The notes under the pieces are model-generated. The model was not told where the DNA came from, made no database searches, and worked only from the letters and a program-made list of their open reading frames with translations. From positions 7,731,001 to 7,795,000 of the forward strand of contig NZ_CP060828.1 in the NCBI RefSeq assembly GCF_014489635.1: a stretch of 64,000 nt of DNA. The letters are read 5' to 3'. This DNA comes from Streptomyces roseirectus (GTDB lineage: Bacteria > Actinomycetota > Actinomycetes > Streptomycetales > Streptomycetaceae). Below, one piece after another: positions 8,960 through 17,653 of the stretch. The number at the start of each line of letters is the position of its first letter. Position 1 is the first letter of the stretch. The translations under genes were made by a program, and so were the position numbers.

Positions 8960-10285
8960 ATGAGCAGAGCCGAGCAACCGTCCCGTCGGGCCGTCCTCGC
9001 GGCGGCCGTCGCGACCGCCGCCACCGTCACCGGCGCGGCGGCGCCCCCGGCCCGCACCGCCGACTTCCGCAGCTGGGCCTCCCGCGCCGACTGGTGCGCG
9101 GGAGACGCCGACGGGACGGCCCCCGTCGCGGGGGAGCGGCCCGGCGTGATGATCGCGGAGCCGGCCGGGACGACCCGGTACGCCGACCCGCACACCGGCA
9201 CCGCCGCCGACTGGGACCACGCGACCTGGACGTCCCCGGCGCACCGCCTCGCCGTCCCCGCCACCGAGATCGTCGCCCACTGGAACGCCGACACCCCGCC
9301 CGGCACCTGGCTCCAGACCGAGCTGAGCGCCACCTGCTCCGACGGCACCGCCACCCCCTGGTACGTCATGGCCCGCTGGGCCTCCGGCGACCAGGACGTC
9401 CGGCGCACCTCCGTCGACGGCCAGGGCGACGGCAGGAGCAGCGTCTGGACGGACACCCTGACCGTCGACGACCCCGCGACGGGGCTGCGCTTCACCTCTT
9501 TCCGTCTCCGCCTCACCCTCCACCGCCGCCCCGGCACCCGCCTCACCCCGACCGTCTGGCGCGCCGGCGCGATGGGCTCCGACGTCCCCGACCGCTTCAC
9601 CGTCCCGGCCTCGACGCCCGCCCTGGCCCGGGAGCTGATCGTCCCGCGCTACTCCCAGGAGATCCACCGGGGCCGGTACCCGCAGTACGACGGCGGCGGC
9701 GAGGCGTGGTGCAGCCCCACCTCCTCGCAGATGGTCGTCGAGTACTGGGGCGGGCGCCCCACCGCCGAGCAACTGGCCTGGGTGGACCCGGCGTTCACCG
9801 ACCCCCAGGTCTGCCACGCGGCCCGCCACACCTACGACTTCCAGTACGGGGGCTGCGGCAACTGGTCCTTCAACGCCGCCTACGCGGCCACCTACGGCGG
9901 ACTCCAGGGCGTCGTGACCCGGCTGGCCTCGCTCACCGACCTGGAGACCCTGATCGCGGCCGGGATCCCGGCGATCACCTCGCAGTCCTTCCGCGAGGAG
10001 GAGCTGACCGGCGCGGGGTACGGGACCGCCGGGCACCTCATGACCGTGATCGGCTTCACCTCCGACGGCGACGTCATCGCGGGCGACCCCTACTCACCCA
10101 CGGACCAGGCCGTCCGGCGCGTGTACCGGCGGCGGGAGTGGGAGAACGTGTGGCTGCGGACCCGACGGCACGATGCCACGGGCAAGACCGTGTCGGGCAG
10201 CGGGGGCGTGTGCTACCTGTACTTCCCGGTGCGGCTCAGCGGGGTGCAACGGGGGGCTCTGGCGGGGGTGGGGGTGGAGGTGTGA
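8960..10285 (+). CDS. Tat-exported C39-family peptidase-like protein
   Basis: 441 residues with a twin-arginine signal ([19 protein letters not shown], cleaved near residue 30). The N-terminal half is a beta-rich domain (about 60-230). The C-terminal papain-like C39_2 domain holds the candidate catalytic cysteine in GEAWCSPTSSQMVVEYWGG, the histidine in GYGTAGHLMTVIGF and the following aspartate in VIAGDPYSP. The protein is presumably secreted and folded before export. The substrate is unknown; it is unlikely to be a bacteriocin-leader peptidase since there is no ABC transporter domain or neighbour. The sequence around its stop codon (10285) is G-rich. Confidence 0.82.
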   Translation: MSRAEQPSRRAVLAAAVATAATVTGAAAPPARTADFRSWASRADWCAGDADGTAPVAGERPGVMIAEPAGTTRYADPHTGTAADWDHATWTSPAHRLAVPATEIVAHWNADTPPGTWLQTELSATCSDGTATPWYVMARWASGDQDVRRTSVDGQGDGRSSVWTDTLTVDDPATGLRFTSFRLRLTLHRRPGTRLTPTVWRAGAMGSDVPDRFTVPASTPALARELIVPRYSQEIHRGRYPQYDGGGEAWCSPTSSQMVVEYWGGRPTAEQLAWVDPAFTDPQVCHAARHTYDFQYGGCGNWSFNAAYAATYGGLQGVVTRLASLTDLETLIAAGIPAITSQSFREEELTGAGYGTAGHLMTVIGFTSDGDVIAGDPYSPTDQAVRRVYRRREWENVWLRTRRHDATGKTVSGSGGVCYLYFPVRLSGVQRGALAGVGVEV

Positions 10286-10353
10286 GGGGCGGCGGGGGCG
10301 CGTGTGAGCAAGCTCTCGGCCGCAAATGCCTCAGGCGATGGCAAGGTGGACGA

Positions 10354-10494
10354 ATGACAGCTCACTCTGCCACCGCCACCCGCGTCCGTACCGGCGGCCC
10401 GAAGGACGACGGCCCCAAGGTCGCCGAACATGTCCTGGGCTGGGTCCTCGTCGTGGTCGTCGCGATGCTCGTGACCCAGCTCGGTCTGCTCTAG
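10354..10494 (+). CDS. 46-residue single-pass membrane protein
   Basis: A short ORF starting ATG behind a GGTGG-type weak ribosome site. After a polar N-terminal 22 residues rich in Thr, Lys and Asp comes one hydrophobic helix (LGWVLVVVVAMLVTQLGLL) running to the C terminus. Codon use (almost all G/C in third position) supports coding. No function is recognised. It stands alone between the C39 peptidase and the TetR regulator, both on the same strand. Confidence 0.6.
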   Translation: MTAHSATATRVRTGGPKDDGPKVAEHVLGWVLVVVVAMLVTQLGLL

Positions 10495-10623
10495 GTCGCT
10501 CCGGGCCGGAGTCGGCAACTGCCCCTGGCCTATGCCTTGTCCACTTGCCGGTGTGACCTGACCCACGCTTGACCTGACATACTGCGGTTGTCCTGCCGAC
10601 CGCCCGAGATCCAGGGTCGAGTA

Positions 10624-11286
10624 TTGAACATCAGTGCACAGCGCGACGCCGCCCGCCCCAAGGCGCGCGGCACCGAGCGCTCGTTGGCTCGCCGTGCCGA
10701 ACTCATCTCCATCGGGCGGAAGTTGTTCGCCGACACCTCCTACGACGCGCTGTCCATGGACGACATCGCGCGTCAGGCGCACGTCGCCAAGGGGCTGATC
10801 TACTACTACTTCCAGTCCAAGCGCGGCTACTACCTGGCGATCATCCAGGACTCCGTCGCCGACCTGGTCACCTTCGCCGCGAGCGGCCTCGAACTGGCCC
10901 AGGTCGACCGCGTCCACCGCACGATCGACAGCTACCTGCGCTACGCCGAGCACAACCAGGCCGCGTACCGCACGATCGTCAGCGGCGGCGTCGGCTTCGA
11001 CGCCGAGGTGCACGGCATCCGGGACGGGGTGCGCGAGGCGATCGTCGCGACGATCGCCGAAGGGGCGTACGGCCGCACCGACATCACCCCGCTCGCCCGG
11101 ATGGGCCTGCTCTCCTGGGTCTGCGGCGTCGAGGGCGCCGCCCTCGACTGGATCGACCGCGCCGACCCCATCTCCCGTGACGCCATGCGGGAGTTGCTGG
11201 TGAAGACCCTCGGCGGCGTCTTCCGCGCGATCGAGGAACTGGACCCGGCGTACCCGACCCCCAAGGAAGCCCGCCGGGAGGGGTGA
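10624..11286 (+). CDS. TetR-family transcriptional regulator
   Basis: 220 residues from the proposed TTG start. The TetR helix-turn-helix is clear at about residues 20-65 (RAELISIGRKLFADTSYDALSMDDIARQ, then HVAKGLIYYYFQSKRGYY). The C-terminal ligand domain is short and lacks a recognisable ligand signature. An open frame extends further upstream, to a TTG at 10588, but that part is not TetR-like. The start is weakly supported (partial GGGTCGAG upstream). The short intergenic region before it has a TTGACC near 10569 that may belong to a promoter. The regulated gene is not obvious. Confidence 0.85.
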   Translation: MNISAQRDAARPKARGTERSLARRAELISIGRKLFADTSYDALSMDDIARQAHVAKGLIYYYFQSKRGYYLAIIQDSVADLVTFAASGLELAQVDRVHRTIDSYLRYAEHNQAAYRTIVSGGVGFDAEVHGIRDGVREAIVATIAEGAYGRTDITPLARMGLLSWVCGVEGAALDWIDRADPISRDAMRELLVKTLGGVFRAIEELDPAYPTPKEARREG

Positions 11287-12003
11287 GGGGGTTCGGGGCG
11301 CGAGCGGGCTCGGGTCGTGCAGGGGGCGCGGGCTCGGGACGTGGCGGGACTGCTGGGGCTCCGGCCGGGGCCGGACCGCGAGGGTGTGGAGCGGGGCGCG
11401 GGCGGGTGCTCGGTCGGTGGGCTCGCGGGCTGGTCGTGTCCTCCGTCGTGGTGTAGCCGATCACGGTCCGTCGCTTCCGCTTCGGAGCCGGCCGGTACGT
11501 GCCGCTGCGGTCCGTCGTGCGATCACCACTGGTCCCGGCTCGGTGAGCCCTCAACAGGGCCGCCGGCGAGGGCGATTCGGGCCGCGACCTGCGGATTCCG
11601 CCAGCTTGATCGGCTGCACCACTCGGCGGGACGCCATCCGCGGGCTCCGTGCTCGTCGGCAGTGTCGGCGCCCTCGCTCGGCAGGTGCACCGCTGACGGG
11701 AAGGGGCCGCGCATGTCGCCAACACCCTTGCCCGGCAGGGTCGTTCACCGAGGTGTCCGCGCATCCGTCGTCAATGCCGACGCCCTTGTCCGGCCGGCGC
11801 GTTCACGGAAGGTGTCCCCGGTGCGGTGCCCGTGTCCGGTGAGCGCGCTCGCAGAGGCCCCTGTGCCCGCCGGCGACACTCCGCCCGGCCGGACACGCTC
11901 GCAGGCGTCAACCCCCGCCGTTCAAAGGCCCGTTGGGGGTCGCGTGGCCGCCGGTCGGGGCGTCGCCTCAGTCAACGCCCCTTCCCCCGCGCCCTCGTGA
12001 CTC
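11287..12003 (+). other. 717-base stretch with no supportable gene; imperfect direct repeats
   Basis: Neither strand holds a reading frame with normal streptomycete codon bias or a recognisable protein; the open frames here are arginine- and proline-rich shadows. Two imperfect copies of a roughly 45-base unit lie at about 11719-11760 and 11774-11819 (shared core CCCTTG-CCGGC-GG-CGTTCAC-GA-GGTGTCC), with a weaker third echo after 11825. A decayed gene is possible but I cannot name one. Confidence 0.5.
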
Positions 12004-12255
12004 CTACAGCCCCGTCGGGAAGTCGCCCCTCGGGGTGCCGCCGAACTGGCCCGGCCGCACCTGCGGCGCCGCCAGTCGGCTCCACTCCGGGTCGTGGTAG
12101 CCCGGCAGAGTCCGTCCCCGGTCGGCCCAAGTCCGCATCAGCGCAAGGTAGATGGGCGGGTCCGGCGGTGACTCCAGAGCGGCCGGCAATAACTCGAAGG
12201 GCGCGGGGACGAACCGCTGGCGGTGCCGGCCCGGTGTCGAATATGTGGGAGTCAT
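12004..12255 (-). CDS. Small hypothetical protein (83 aa)
   Basis: A compact protein with good coding character: FVPAPFELLPAALESPPDPP, YLALMRTWADRGRTLPGYHD and PEWSRLAAPQVRPGQF. The ATG at 12255 is preferred; an in-frame GTG 33 bases upstream is possible, and neither has a clear ribosome site. It is soluble, with no cysteines or membrane segment. I do not know its function. It follows the 149-aa hypothetical gene on the same strand after 148 bases. Confidence 0.5.
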   Translation of the reverse strand: MTPTYSTPGRHRQRFVPAPFELLPAALESPPDPPIYLALMRTWADRGRTLPGYHDPEWSRLAAPQVRPGQFGGTPRGDFPTGL

Positions 12256-12403
12256 ACTTTGGCAACGCCGAGCCCGCGAAGAGGTCACCGGCCGATCCGA
12301 TCGGGCGTCAGTTCGTGCGGTGCCCCGGTCCGGGTACCCGGGGTTCGGCTCCGGGAACCGGGGTGACGAACCGTCAACTCCCTTATGGGCAGGTCGCGTT
12401 GAC

Positions 12404-12853
12404 TCAGGCAGCCTGACGGATCGGCGCCGGCGTCCACACGGGACGGATCGGCCGCGAGCCGGGACCGCCGACGTGCGAGAACGGCTGCGTACGCCAGTCG
12501 AGCCCCTGAGGCAGCGTCAACACCGGGGCGATGTCCTGCTCCTGACGCTGGAACGCCTCGTCGGCCGAACGGGCGTCCGCCGCCGAACGGCCGGTACCGG
12601 CGCAGACCGTGAGCCCGAACGGGTTCCACGGCGACGCGCACAGCGCGTGCTCCGGCAGGACCCGCTCGTCCGCCAGCAACGCGATCGGCCGCGCGCAGTC
12701 CGGGCAGACCACCCGGAGCGTGTCGGCGGTGTCGTACGCGTCGAACTCGTCGTCGGCGTAACCGTCTTCGTCGGGTTCGACGCCCTCCGGGGCGAGTTCG
12801 ACGGAACGGAGCCGCTTGGGCGCGGTACGACCAGGGCGGTTGGCACTCTGCAT
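12404..12853 (-). CDS. Hypothetical protein with cysteine-pair motif (149 aa)
   Basis: The ATG at 12853 sits behind a strong GAGGGGGAG ribosome site, so it is preferred over the longer open frame to 12958. The N-terminal 35 residues are basic, followed by an acidic stretch (PEGVEPDEDGYADDEFDAYD), then CPDCARPIALLADERVLPEH and two later cysteines (LCASPWNPFGLTVCAGTG), which could bind zinc. The C-terminal third is proline-rich. The family is not recognised. It diverges from the Lrp gene over 265 bases, so co-regulation is possible but unproven. Confidence 0.65.
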   Translation of the reverse strand: MQSANRPGRTAPKRLRSVELAPEGVEPDEDGYADDEFDAYDTADTLRVVCPDCARPIALLADERVLPEHALCASPWNPFGLTVCAGTGRSAADARSADEAFQRQEQDIAPVLTLPQGLDWRTQPFSHVGGPGSRPIRPVWTPAPIRQAA

Positions 12854-13074
12854 GGGATTCTCCCCCTCGGGCTGGGGCCGTGAAGGCGCTGCGGCCTCGA
12901 CCACAGCAAGCACTTCCCACCCGGTCTCGGCGGTAATCACGGGAGCATCACGGAGCACGCTCGAGTGCTGTGGCGTTCGTCACATGCCAGCGGGAGTTGT
13001 CAGGTCGCCCCCGCACCGCCCCGGCCGCCCCTCCCGCCCCACCCGTACATCACGAACAGGCTATGACCTGCGCT

Positions 13075-13086
13075 GTATAGGTATAC
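13075..13086. promoter_or_regulatory. Palindrome upstream of the Lrp/AsnC gene
   Basis: GTATA-GG-TATAC, a perfect 5-bp-arm inverted repeat 32 bases before the Lrp start. AT-rich palindromes of this kind stand out in this GC-rich background, and Lrp/AsnC regulators commonly bind their own promoter, so this is a candidate operator. It also overlaps any -10 region here. Confidence 0.45.
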
Positions 13087-13118
13087 GAAGAGTTCAAGCG
13101 CACTGTAGGTTCTGCGCC

Positions 13119-13559
13119 ATGGAGGAGCTGGACCGACAGATCGTGCAGCTGCTCGTCAAGGACGGGCGGATGAGCTACACCGACCTGGGCAAGGCCACGG
13201 GCCTGTCCACGTCGGCCGTGCACCAACGGGTGCGCCGGCTGGAGCAGCGGGGAGTCATCCGCGGCTACGCGGCCGTCGTCGACCCCGAGGCCGTCGGCCT
13301 GCCCATGACCGCGTTCATCTCGGTCAAACCGTTCGACCCCAGCGCCCCCGACGACATCGCCGACCGCCTCTCCGGCGTCCCCGAGATCGAGGCGTGCCAC
13401 AGCGTCGCCGGCGACGAGAACTACATCCTCAAGGTCCGCGTGGCGACCCCGCACGAACTGGAGGAGCTGCTGGGCCGTCTGCGCGCGCTCGCGGGCGTGT
13501 CGACCCGGACGACGGTCGTGCTCTCCACCCCGTACGAGGCACGCCCGCCGAGGATCTGA
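13119..13559 (+). CDS. Lrp/AsnC-family transcriptional regulator
   Basis: 146 residues. The N-terminal winged helix starts at the first codon (MEELDRQIVQLLVKDGRMSYTDL ... STSAVHQRVRRLEQRGVIRGY), then the linker AVVDPEAVGLPMTAFISVKPF, then the RAM/ligand-binding domain (HSVAGDENYILKVRV ... LEELLGRLRALAGVSTRTTVVL). The ATG at 13119 begins exactly at the conserved domain; there is no Shine-Dalgarno sequence, so the message may be leaderless or weakly initiated. The effector is probably an amino acid. Targets may include the divergent hypothetical gene or the downstream amidohydrolase. Confidence 0.92.
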   Translation: MEELDRQIVQLLVKDGRMSYTDLGKATGLSTSAVHQRVRRLEQRGVIRGYAAVVDPEAVGLPMTAFISVKPFDPSAPDDIADRLSGVPEIEACHSVAGDENYILKVRVATPHELEELLGRLRALAGVSTRTTVVLSTPYEARPPRI

Positions 13560-13637
13560 ACGGGACGGCCTCAAGGCGCGGCCGGATCCATGGGGCGCCG
13601 TCCGAGGATGTCAGTGGCACGCGCGACACTGTCCCCC

Positions 13638-15227
13638 ATGAGTGAGCGCACCCCCGACCCCCAGACCGTCCTGCTCCGCAGAGGAGAGGTCCACAGCCCC
13701 GCCGACCCCTTCGCGACCGCGATGGTCGTCGAGCGCGGCCAAGTCGCCTGGGTGGGCTCCGAGGGCGCGGCGGACGCGTTCGCGGACGGCGTCGACGCCG
13801 TCATCGACCTGGACGGCGCCCTCGTCACCCCCGCGTTCACCGACGCCCACGTCCACACCACCTCCACCGGCCTCGCCCTGACCGGCCTCGACCTCTCGGA
13901 CGCGCCCTCCCTGGCCGACGCCCTCGCACGCGTACGCGCGTTCGCCGAGGCCCGCCCCGCCGACAAGGTCCTCCTCGGACACGGCTGGGACGCCTCCCGC
14001 TGGCCCGGCGGCCGCCCGCCCACGCGCGCGGAGCTGGACGAGGCGACCGGCGGGCGCCCGCTGTACCTGTCCCGTATCGACGTCCACTCGGCCGTCGTCA
14101 CCACCGCCCTCCTCGACCTCACGACGCTGGGCCGCCCCGAGGGCCCGCTCACCGCCGACGCCCACCACGCCGTGCGCGCGGCGGCGTTCGCGGCCGTGAC
14201 GCCGGCCCAGCGCACCGAGGCCCAGCGCGCCGCCCTCGCGCGCGCGGCCTCCCTCGGTATCGGCTCGGTCCACGAGTGCGCCGGCCCCGAGATCTCCTCC
14301 GAGGACGACTTCACCGGCCTCCTGAACCTCGCCGCCGAGCAGACCGGCCCGCGCGTCGTCGGCTACTGGGCCGAGCGGGACGTCGCCAAGGCGCGCGAAC
14401 TCGGCGCGGTGGGCGCGGCGGGCGACCTCTTCGTCGACGGCGCCCTCGGCTCCCACACGGCCTGCCTGCACGCCCCCTACGCCGACGACCCCGGCACCGG
14501 CCTCGCCCACCTGGACGCCGACGCCGTCGCCGCCCACGTCGTCGCCTGCACCGAGGCGGGCCTCCAGGCGGGGTTCCACGCGATCGGCGACGCCGCCGTC
14601 ACCACCGTCGTCCAGGGCTTCCGCGCCGCCGCCGAGAAGGCCGGCCTCGCCCGCGTCCGCGCCGCCCGCCACCGCGTCGAGCACGCCGAGATGCTGGACG
14701 CCGACTCCATCGCCGCCTTCGCCGACCTGGGCCTCACCGCGTCCGTGCAGCCCGCCTTCGACGCGCTGTGGGGCGGCGCGGACGGCATGTACGCGCAGCG
14801 GCTCGGCGCGGACCGCGCGCGGGGGCTCAACCCCTTCGCGGCCCTCCTGCGCGCGGGCGTGCCCCTCGCCTTCGGCTCCGACAGCCCCGTCACCCCGCTC
14901 GACCCCTGGGGCACCGTCCGCGCCGCCGCCTTCCACCACACCCCCGAGCACCGCGTCTCCGTCCGCGCCGCCTTCACCGCCCACACGCGCGGCGGCTGGC
15001 GCGCGATCGGCCGCGACGACGCGGGCGTCCTCGTCCCCGGCGCCCCCGCCGACTACGCCGTCTGGCACACCGACGAACTCATCGTCCAGGCCCCCGACGA
15101 CCGCGTTGCCCGCTGGTCCACCGACCCCCGCTCCGGCACCCCGGGCCTCCCGGACCTGACCCCGGGCCGAGACCTGCCGGTGTGCCTGCGGACGGTGGTC
15201 GGGGGGCGGACGGTGTTCGAGCGGTAG
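13638..15227 (+). CDS. YtcJ-like metal-dependent amidohydrolase
   Basis: 529 residues of the amidohydrolase superfamily. The metal-binding HxH lies in FTDAHVHTTSTG (about residue 70). Further metal and active-site positions follow: FHAIGDAA, HRVEHAEM and LAFGSDSPVTPLDPW, as in the YtcJ/AepA group. These usually hydrolyse small amides or ring substrates; the true substrate is unknown. The start is the ATG opening MSERTPDPQ, 78 bases after the Lrp gene. Two cysteines (HECAGP, TACLHAP) sit near the middle. The stop is followed at once by a GA-rich tract. Confidence 0.87.
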   Translation: MSERTPDPQTVLLRRGEVHSPADPFATAMVVERGQVAWVGSEGAADAFADGVDAVIDLDGALVTPAFTDAHVHTTSTGLALTGLDLSDAPSLADALARVRAFAEARPADKVLLGHGWDASRWPGGRPPTRAELDEATGGRPLYLSRIDVHSAVVTTALLDLTTLGRPEGPLTADAHHAVRAAAFAAVTPAQRTEAQRAALARAASLGIGSVHECAGPEISSEDDFTGLLNLAAEQTGPRVVGYWAERDVAKARELGAVGAAGDLFVDGALGSHTACLHAPYADDPGTGLAHLDADAVAAHVVACTEAGLQAGFHAIGDAAVTTVVQGFRAAAEKAGLARVRAARHRVEHAEMLDADSIAAFADLGLTASVQPAFDALWGGADGMYAQRLGADRARGLNPFAALLRAGVPLAFGSDSPVTPLDPWGTVRAAAFHHTPEHRVSVRAAFTAHTRGGWRAIGRDDAGVLVPGAPADYAVWHTDELIVQAPDDRVARWSTDPRSGTPGLPDLTPGRDLPVCLRTVVGGRTVFER

Positions 15228-16095
15228 GGAGAGATAGGGGGCAGTAGGGAGAGGTAGAGAGCGGCAGAGAAGGGGTAGCGCGGGCGCGCCGGGGAAGCGA
15301 GGGGAGTACACCCCGGCGGTGCGGCGTGAGGCGTTCGGTCGGCTGTGTGGCCGGCCCGGCAGCGGCGAGCCCGTCCGGCTGGGCGCCCCCGCAGCGGCGA
15401 GCCCGTCCGGTTGGGTGCCCCGCGGCGCCGAGCCCCCACCCCGGCACCCTGCGCCGAGCCCCCACCCCGGCCTCGCCCCCGCGCGGAGCCCTCCGTAAAC
15501 CTCCCCTACGCCCGCCCGGGTGACCCCCACCCCCCTCCGGCCCGAGGATCACCCGTCTGCGCGGGCTCGCCCGGCGGTGGTCGTCTCCCCTCTGACCAGG
15601 GCGTTGAGGAGAGAAGCGCAGGTCGAACGGCTGTTGACAGCGTGCGGCGGGGGGCGGGTAGGTTCGGCGGAGTCCACTGCCGGACGCCCCGCCGGAGAAC
15701 CTCCACGGCTCGCCGCGGCGCCACTGGGTCAGGGACGGTGCACCGGCCGGGGCACCGCCACTGGGAGCCAGGCCCAGCGCTCGCAAAGCGGCGACGGAAC
15801 GTTCCGCCGAACGGGGAGGTGCGACCCGGGTGAGGCCCGGCGTTCAGTAGACAACGGCTTTCGGTCGACCCGCAGCCAGCGGGCCCCAGGTCGGCCCGAA
15901 GGGCGCCGGGCCTCCACCCGCAGAGTTAACCTCGCGCACGACCCCCGTCCACCCCGATGTCAGGGAACCGGACGGGCGGGCGCGCACTCTTACCCCACTC
16001 TTGGGGTTTCGACACCACTGTGTACGCCATCCGGCATGTCGCCGCAGGCGGCGCGCACTATGGTGGTCCCCTGCGTTCGACTTGAAGGGGTAGTG
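15228..16095 (+). other. 868-base non-coding region with repeats and a promoter, upstream of ppm1
   Basis: No gene is supported. The start is a purine-rich tract (15223-15280) with GTAGGGAGAG repeated. Two direct repeats with a 32-base period then share GCAGCGGCGAGCCCGTCCGG (15359-15378 and 15391-15410), followed by two copies of a GCGCCGAGCCCCCACCCCGG unit (15425 and 15451). A good vegetative promoter is at 15634-15664. A small hairpin ACCCCA-CTCT-TGGGGT (15993-16008) precedes ppm1. If the promoter serves ppm1, the leader is about 425 bases. Confidence 0.6.
15634..15664 (+). promoter_or_regulatory. Candidate vegetative promoter in the long ppm1 leader
   Basis: A perfect -35 TTGACA at 15634-15639 and a -10-like TAGGTT at 15659-15664, spaced 19 bases. 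Transcription would start near 15671, about 425 bases before the ppm1 start codon, giving either a long leader or a separate small RNA. Confidence 0.5.
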
Positions 16096-16923
16096 GTGAA
16101 CGACGGCGACGGGACCCTCTCGGCACCGGACCGCGAGCGGCGGTTCGGCCCCCTGGGCACGGCCTTGGTGATCATTCCGACCTACAACGAGGCGGAGAAC
16201 ATCAAGCGCATCGTCGGCCGGGTGCGCAAGGCGGTCCCCGAGGCCCACATCCTCGTGGCGGACGACAACAGCCCCGACGGCACCGGCAAGCTCGCGGACG
16301 AGCTGGCCGCCGAGGACGACCACGTCCACGTCATGCATCGCAAGGGCAAGGAGGGCCTGGGCGCCGCCTACCTCGCCGGTTTCCGCTGGGGCCTGGAGCA
16401 TGACTACGGCGTCCTGGTCGAGATGGACGCCGACGGCTCCCACCAGCCCGAGGAACTGCCCCGCCTGCTGACCGCCCTCAAGAGCGCCGACCTGGTCCTC
16501 GGCTCCCGCTGGGTCCCCGGCGGCCGGGTGGTCAACTGGCCCAAGACCCGCGAGTTCATCTCCCGGGGCGGCAGCTTCTACTCCCGCCTCGCGCTCGACC
16601 TGTCCCTGCGCGACATCACCGGCGGCTACCGCGCCTTCCGCCGCGAGACCCTGGAAGGGCTCGGCCTCGAAGAGGTCGCCTCGCAGGGCTACTGCTTCCA
16701 GGTCGACCTGGCCCGCCGCGCGGTGAAGGCCGGGTTCCACGTCGTCGAGGTCCCCATCACCTTCGTCGAGCGCGAACTCGGCGACTCGAAGATGAGCCGG
16801 GACATCATGGTCGAGGCCCTGTGGCGGGTCACCGCGTGGGGCGCCTCGGAGCGCGTCGGCAAGATCACCGGCAAGGGCGCCAAGCCGGCCCAGGCCCGGC
16901 GTACGGAGGGGCGGCAGCCGTAG
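16096..16923 (+). CDS. ppm1: Ppm1/Dpm1: polyprenol-phosphate mannosyltransferase
   Basis: 275 residues of glycosyltransferase family 2 transferring mannose from GDP-mannose to polyprenol phosphate, the donor for protein O-mannosylation and envelope glycans in actinobacteria. Motifs: VIIPTYNEAENIKRIV, the DDNSPDGTGKLAD donor loop, MDADGSHQPEELPRL (DxD-like metal site), GSRWVPGGRVVNWP and ITGGYRAFRR. There are no C-terminal membrane helices, so the catalytic domain stands alone as in S. coelicolor Ppm1. Two adjacent GTG codons exist (16093 and 16096); 16096 gives better spacing to the GAAGGGG ribosome site. fxsA follows after 59 bases. Confidence 0.9.
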   Translation: MNDGDGTLSAPDRERRFGPLGTALVIIPTYNEAENIKRIVGRVRKAVPEAHILVADDNSPDGTGKLADELAAEDDHVHVMHRKGKEGLGAAYLAGFRWGLEHDYGVLVEMDADGSHQPEELPRLLTALKSADLVLGSRWVPGGRVVNWPKTREFISRGGSFYSRLALDLSLRDITGGYRAFRRETLEGLGLEEVASQGYCFQVDLARRAVKAGFHVVEVPITFVERELGDSKMSRDIMVEALWRVTAWGASERVGKITGKGAKPAQARRTEGRQP

Positions 16924-16982
16924 CCCTCGGGGCGATACGGGTGTTTATGCCGCTCTGAGCCGCCGCCAGGCACACTGGAGGC

Positions 16983-17543
16983 ATGACTGGCGCATCGACC
17001 CCCGTGTCCTCCGTCCGGCCCCCGCGCTCCCGGCTGCGGACGTTCCTGCCGCTCGGGATCGCGGCCTGGCTGGTGCTGGAGATCTGGCTGCTGACCGTGG
17101 TGGCGAAGGCGGCGAGCGGTTTCGTCGTCTTCCTGCTGCTGGCCGCCGGGATCGTGCTGGGCTCGGTGGTCATCAAGCGCGCGGGCCGCAGGGCCTTCGG
17201 GGCGCTGAACGAGGCGCTGCAGCGCGGCGGCGCCCCTGCGGAGAGCAGCGGCGGCAACGGCTTCATGATGCTCGGCGGCCTCTTCCTGATGCTGCCGGGC
17301 CTGATCTCCGACGCCCTGGGCCTCGTCCTGCTGATCCCCCCGGTCCAGAAGGCCCTCTCCGCCTACGCGGAGCGCACGGTGGAGCGCAAGCTCCGCGCGG
17401 CCGCCCCCGGCACCCTGGGCGACGCCTTCCAGCAGGCCCGTATGCACCGCCCCGACGGCAAGGTTGTCCAGGGCGAGGTCATCAGGGAGGACGGCACCAG
17501 GGCGGACGGGCCGCAGGACCAGCGCCCGCCGCTGACGTACTGA
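16983..17543 (+). CDS. fxsA: FxsA-family membrane protein
   Basis: 186 residues with two N-terminal transmembrane helices (FLPLGIAAWLVLEIWLLTVV and the VVFLLLAAGIVLGSVVI run), a third hydrophobic stretch (MLGGLFLMLPGLISDALGLV) carrying the FxsA-typical PGLISD motif, and an amphipathic polar tail. E. coli FxsA relieves phage F-exclusion when overproduced; the streptomycete role is unknown. A GGAGG ribosome site lies right before the ATG. It ends before a bidirectional terminator shared with rbpA. Confidence 0.88.
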   Translation: MTGASTPVSSVRPPRSRLRTFLPLGIAAWLVLEIWLLTVVAKAASGFVVFLLLAAGIVLGSVVIKRAGRRAFGALNEALQRGGAPAESSGGNGFMMLGGLFLMLPGLISDALGLVLLIPPVQKALSAYAERTVERKLRAAAPGTLGDAFQQARMHRPDGKVVQGEVIREDGTRADGPQDQRPPLTY

Positions 17544-17570
17544 TCCGGGCAGCCCTCCGGGCAGCCGAAA

Positions 17571-17615
17571 GACCGCGGGCGCCGTACGTGAAACTCACGT
17601 ACGGCGCCCGCGGTC
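17571..17615. terminator. Bidirectional terminator between fxsA and rbpA
   Basis: A perfect 20-bp inverted repeat (17571-17590 pairs with 17596-17615) with a five-base AAACT loop, placed between the converging stops of fxsA (17543) and rbpA (17654). This is the strongest hairpin in the window. Confidence 0.9.
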
Positions 17616-17653
17616 ATCTCAGCTGATGTGCGCCGAACCCCGGCCCGGAGGGG

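Noticed and set aside
13611..15530. 639-codon open frame antisense to the amidohydrolase
   Set aside because: Composition artefact; the sense frame carries the HxH and other metal-site motifs.
15715..15770. Cobalamin-riboswitch-like CCACTGGG motifs
   Set aside because: The conserved B12 box and the rest of the core are missing, and the downstream gene has no cobalamin link.
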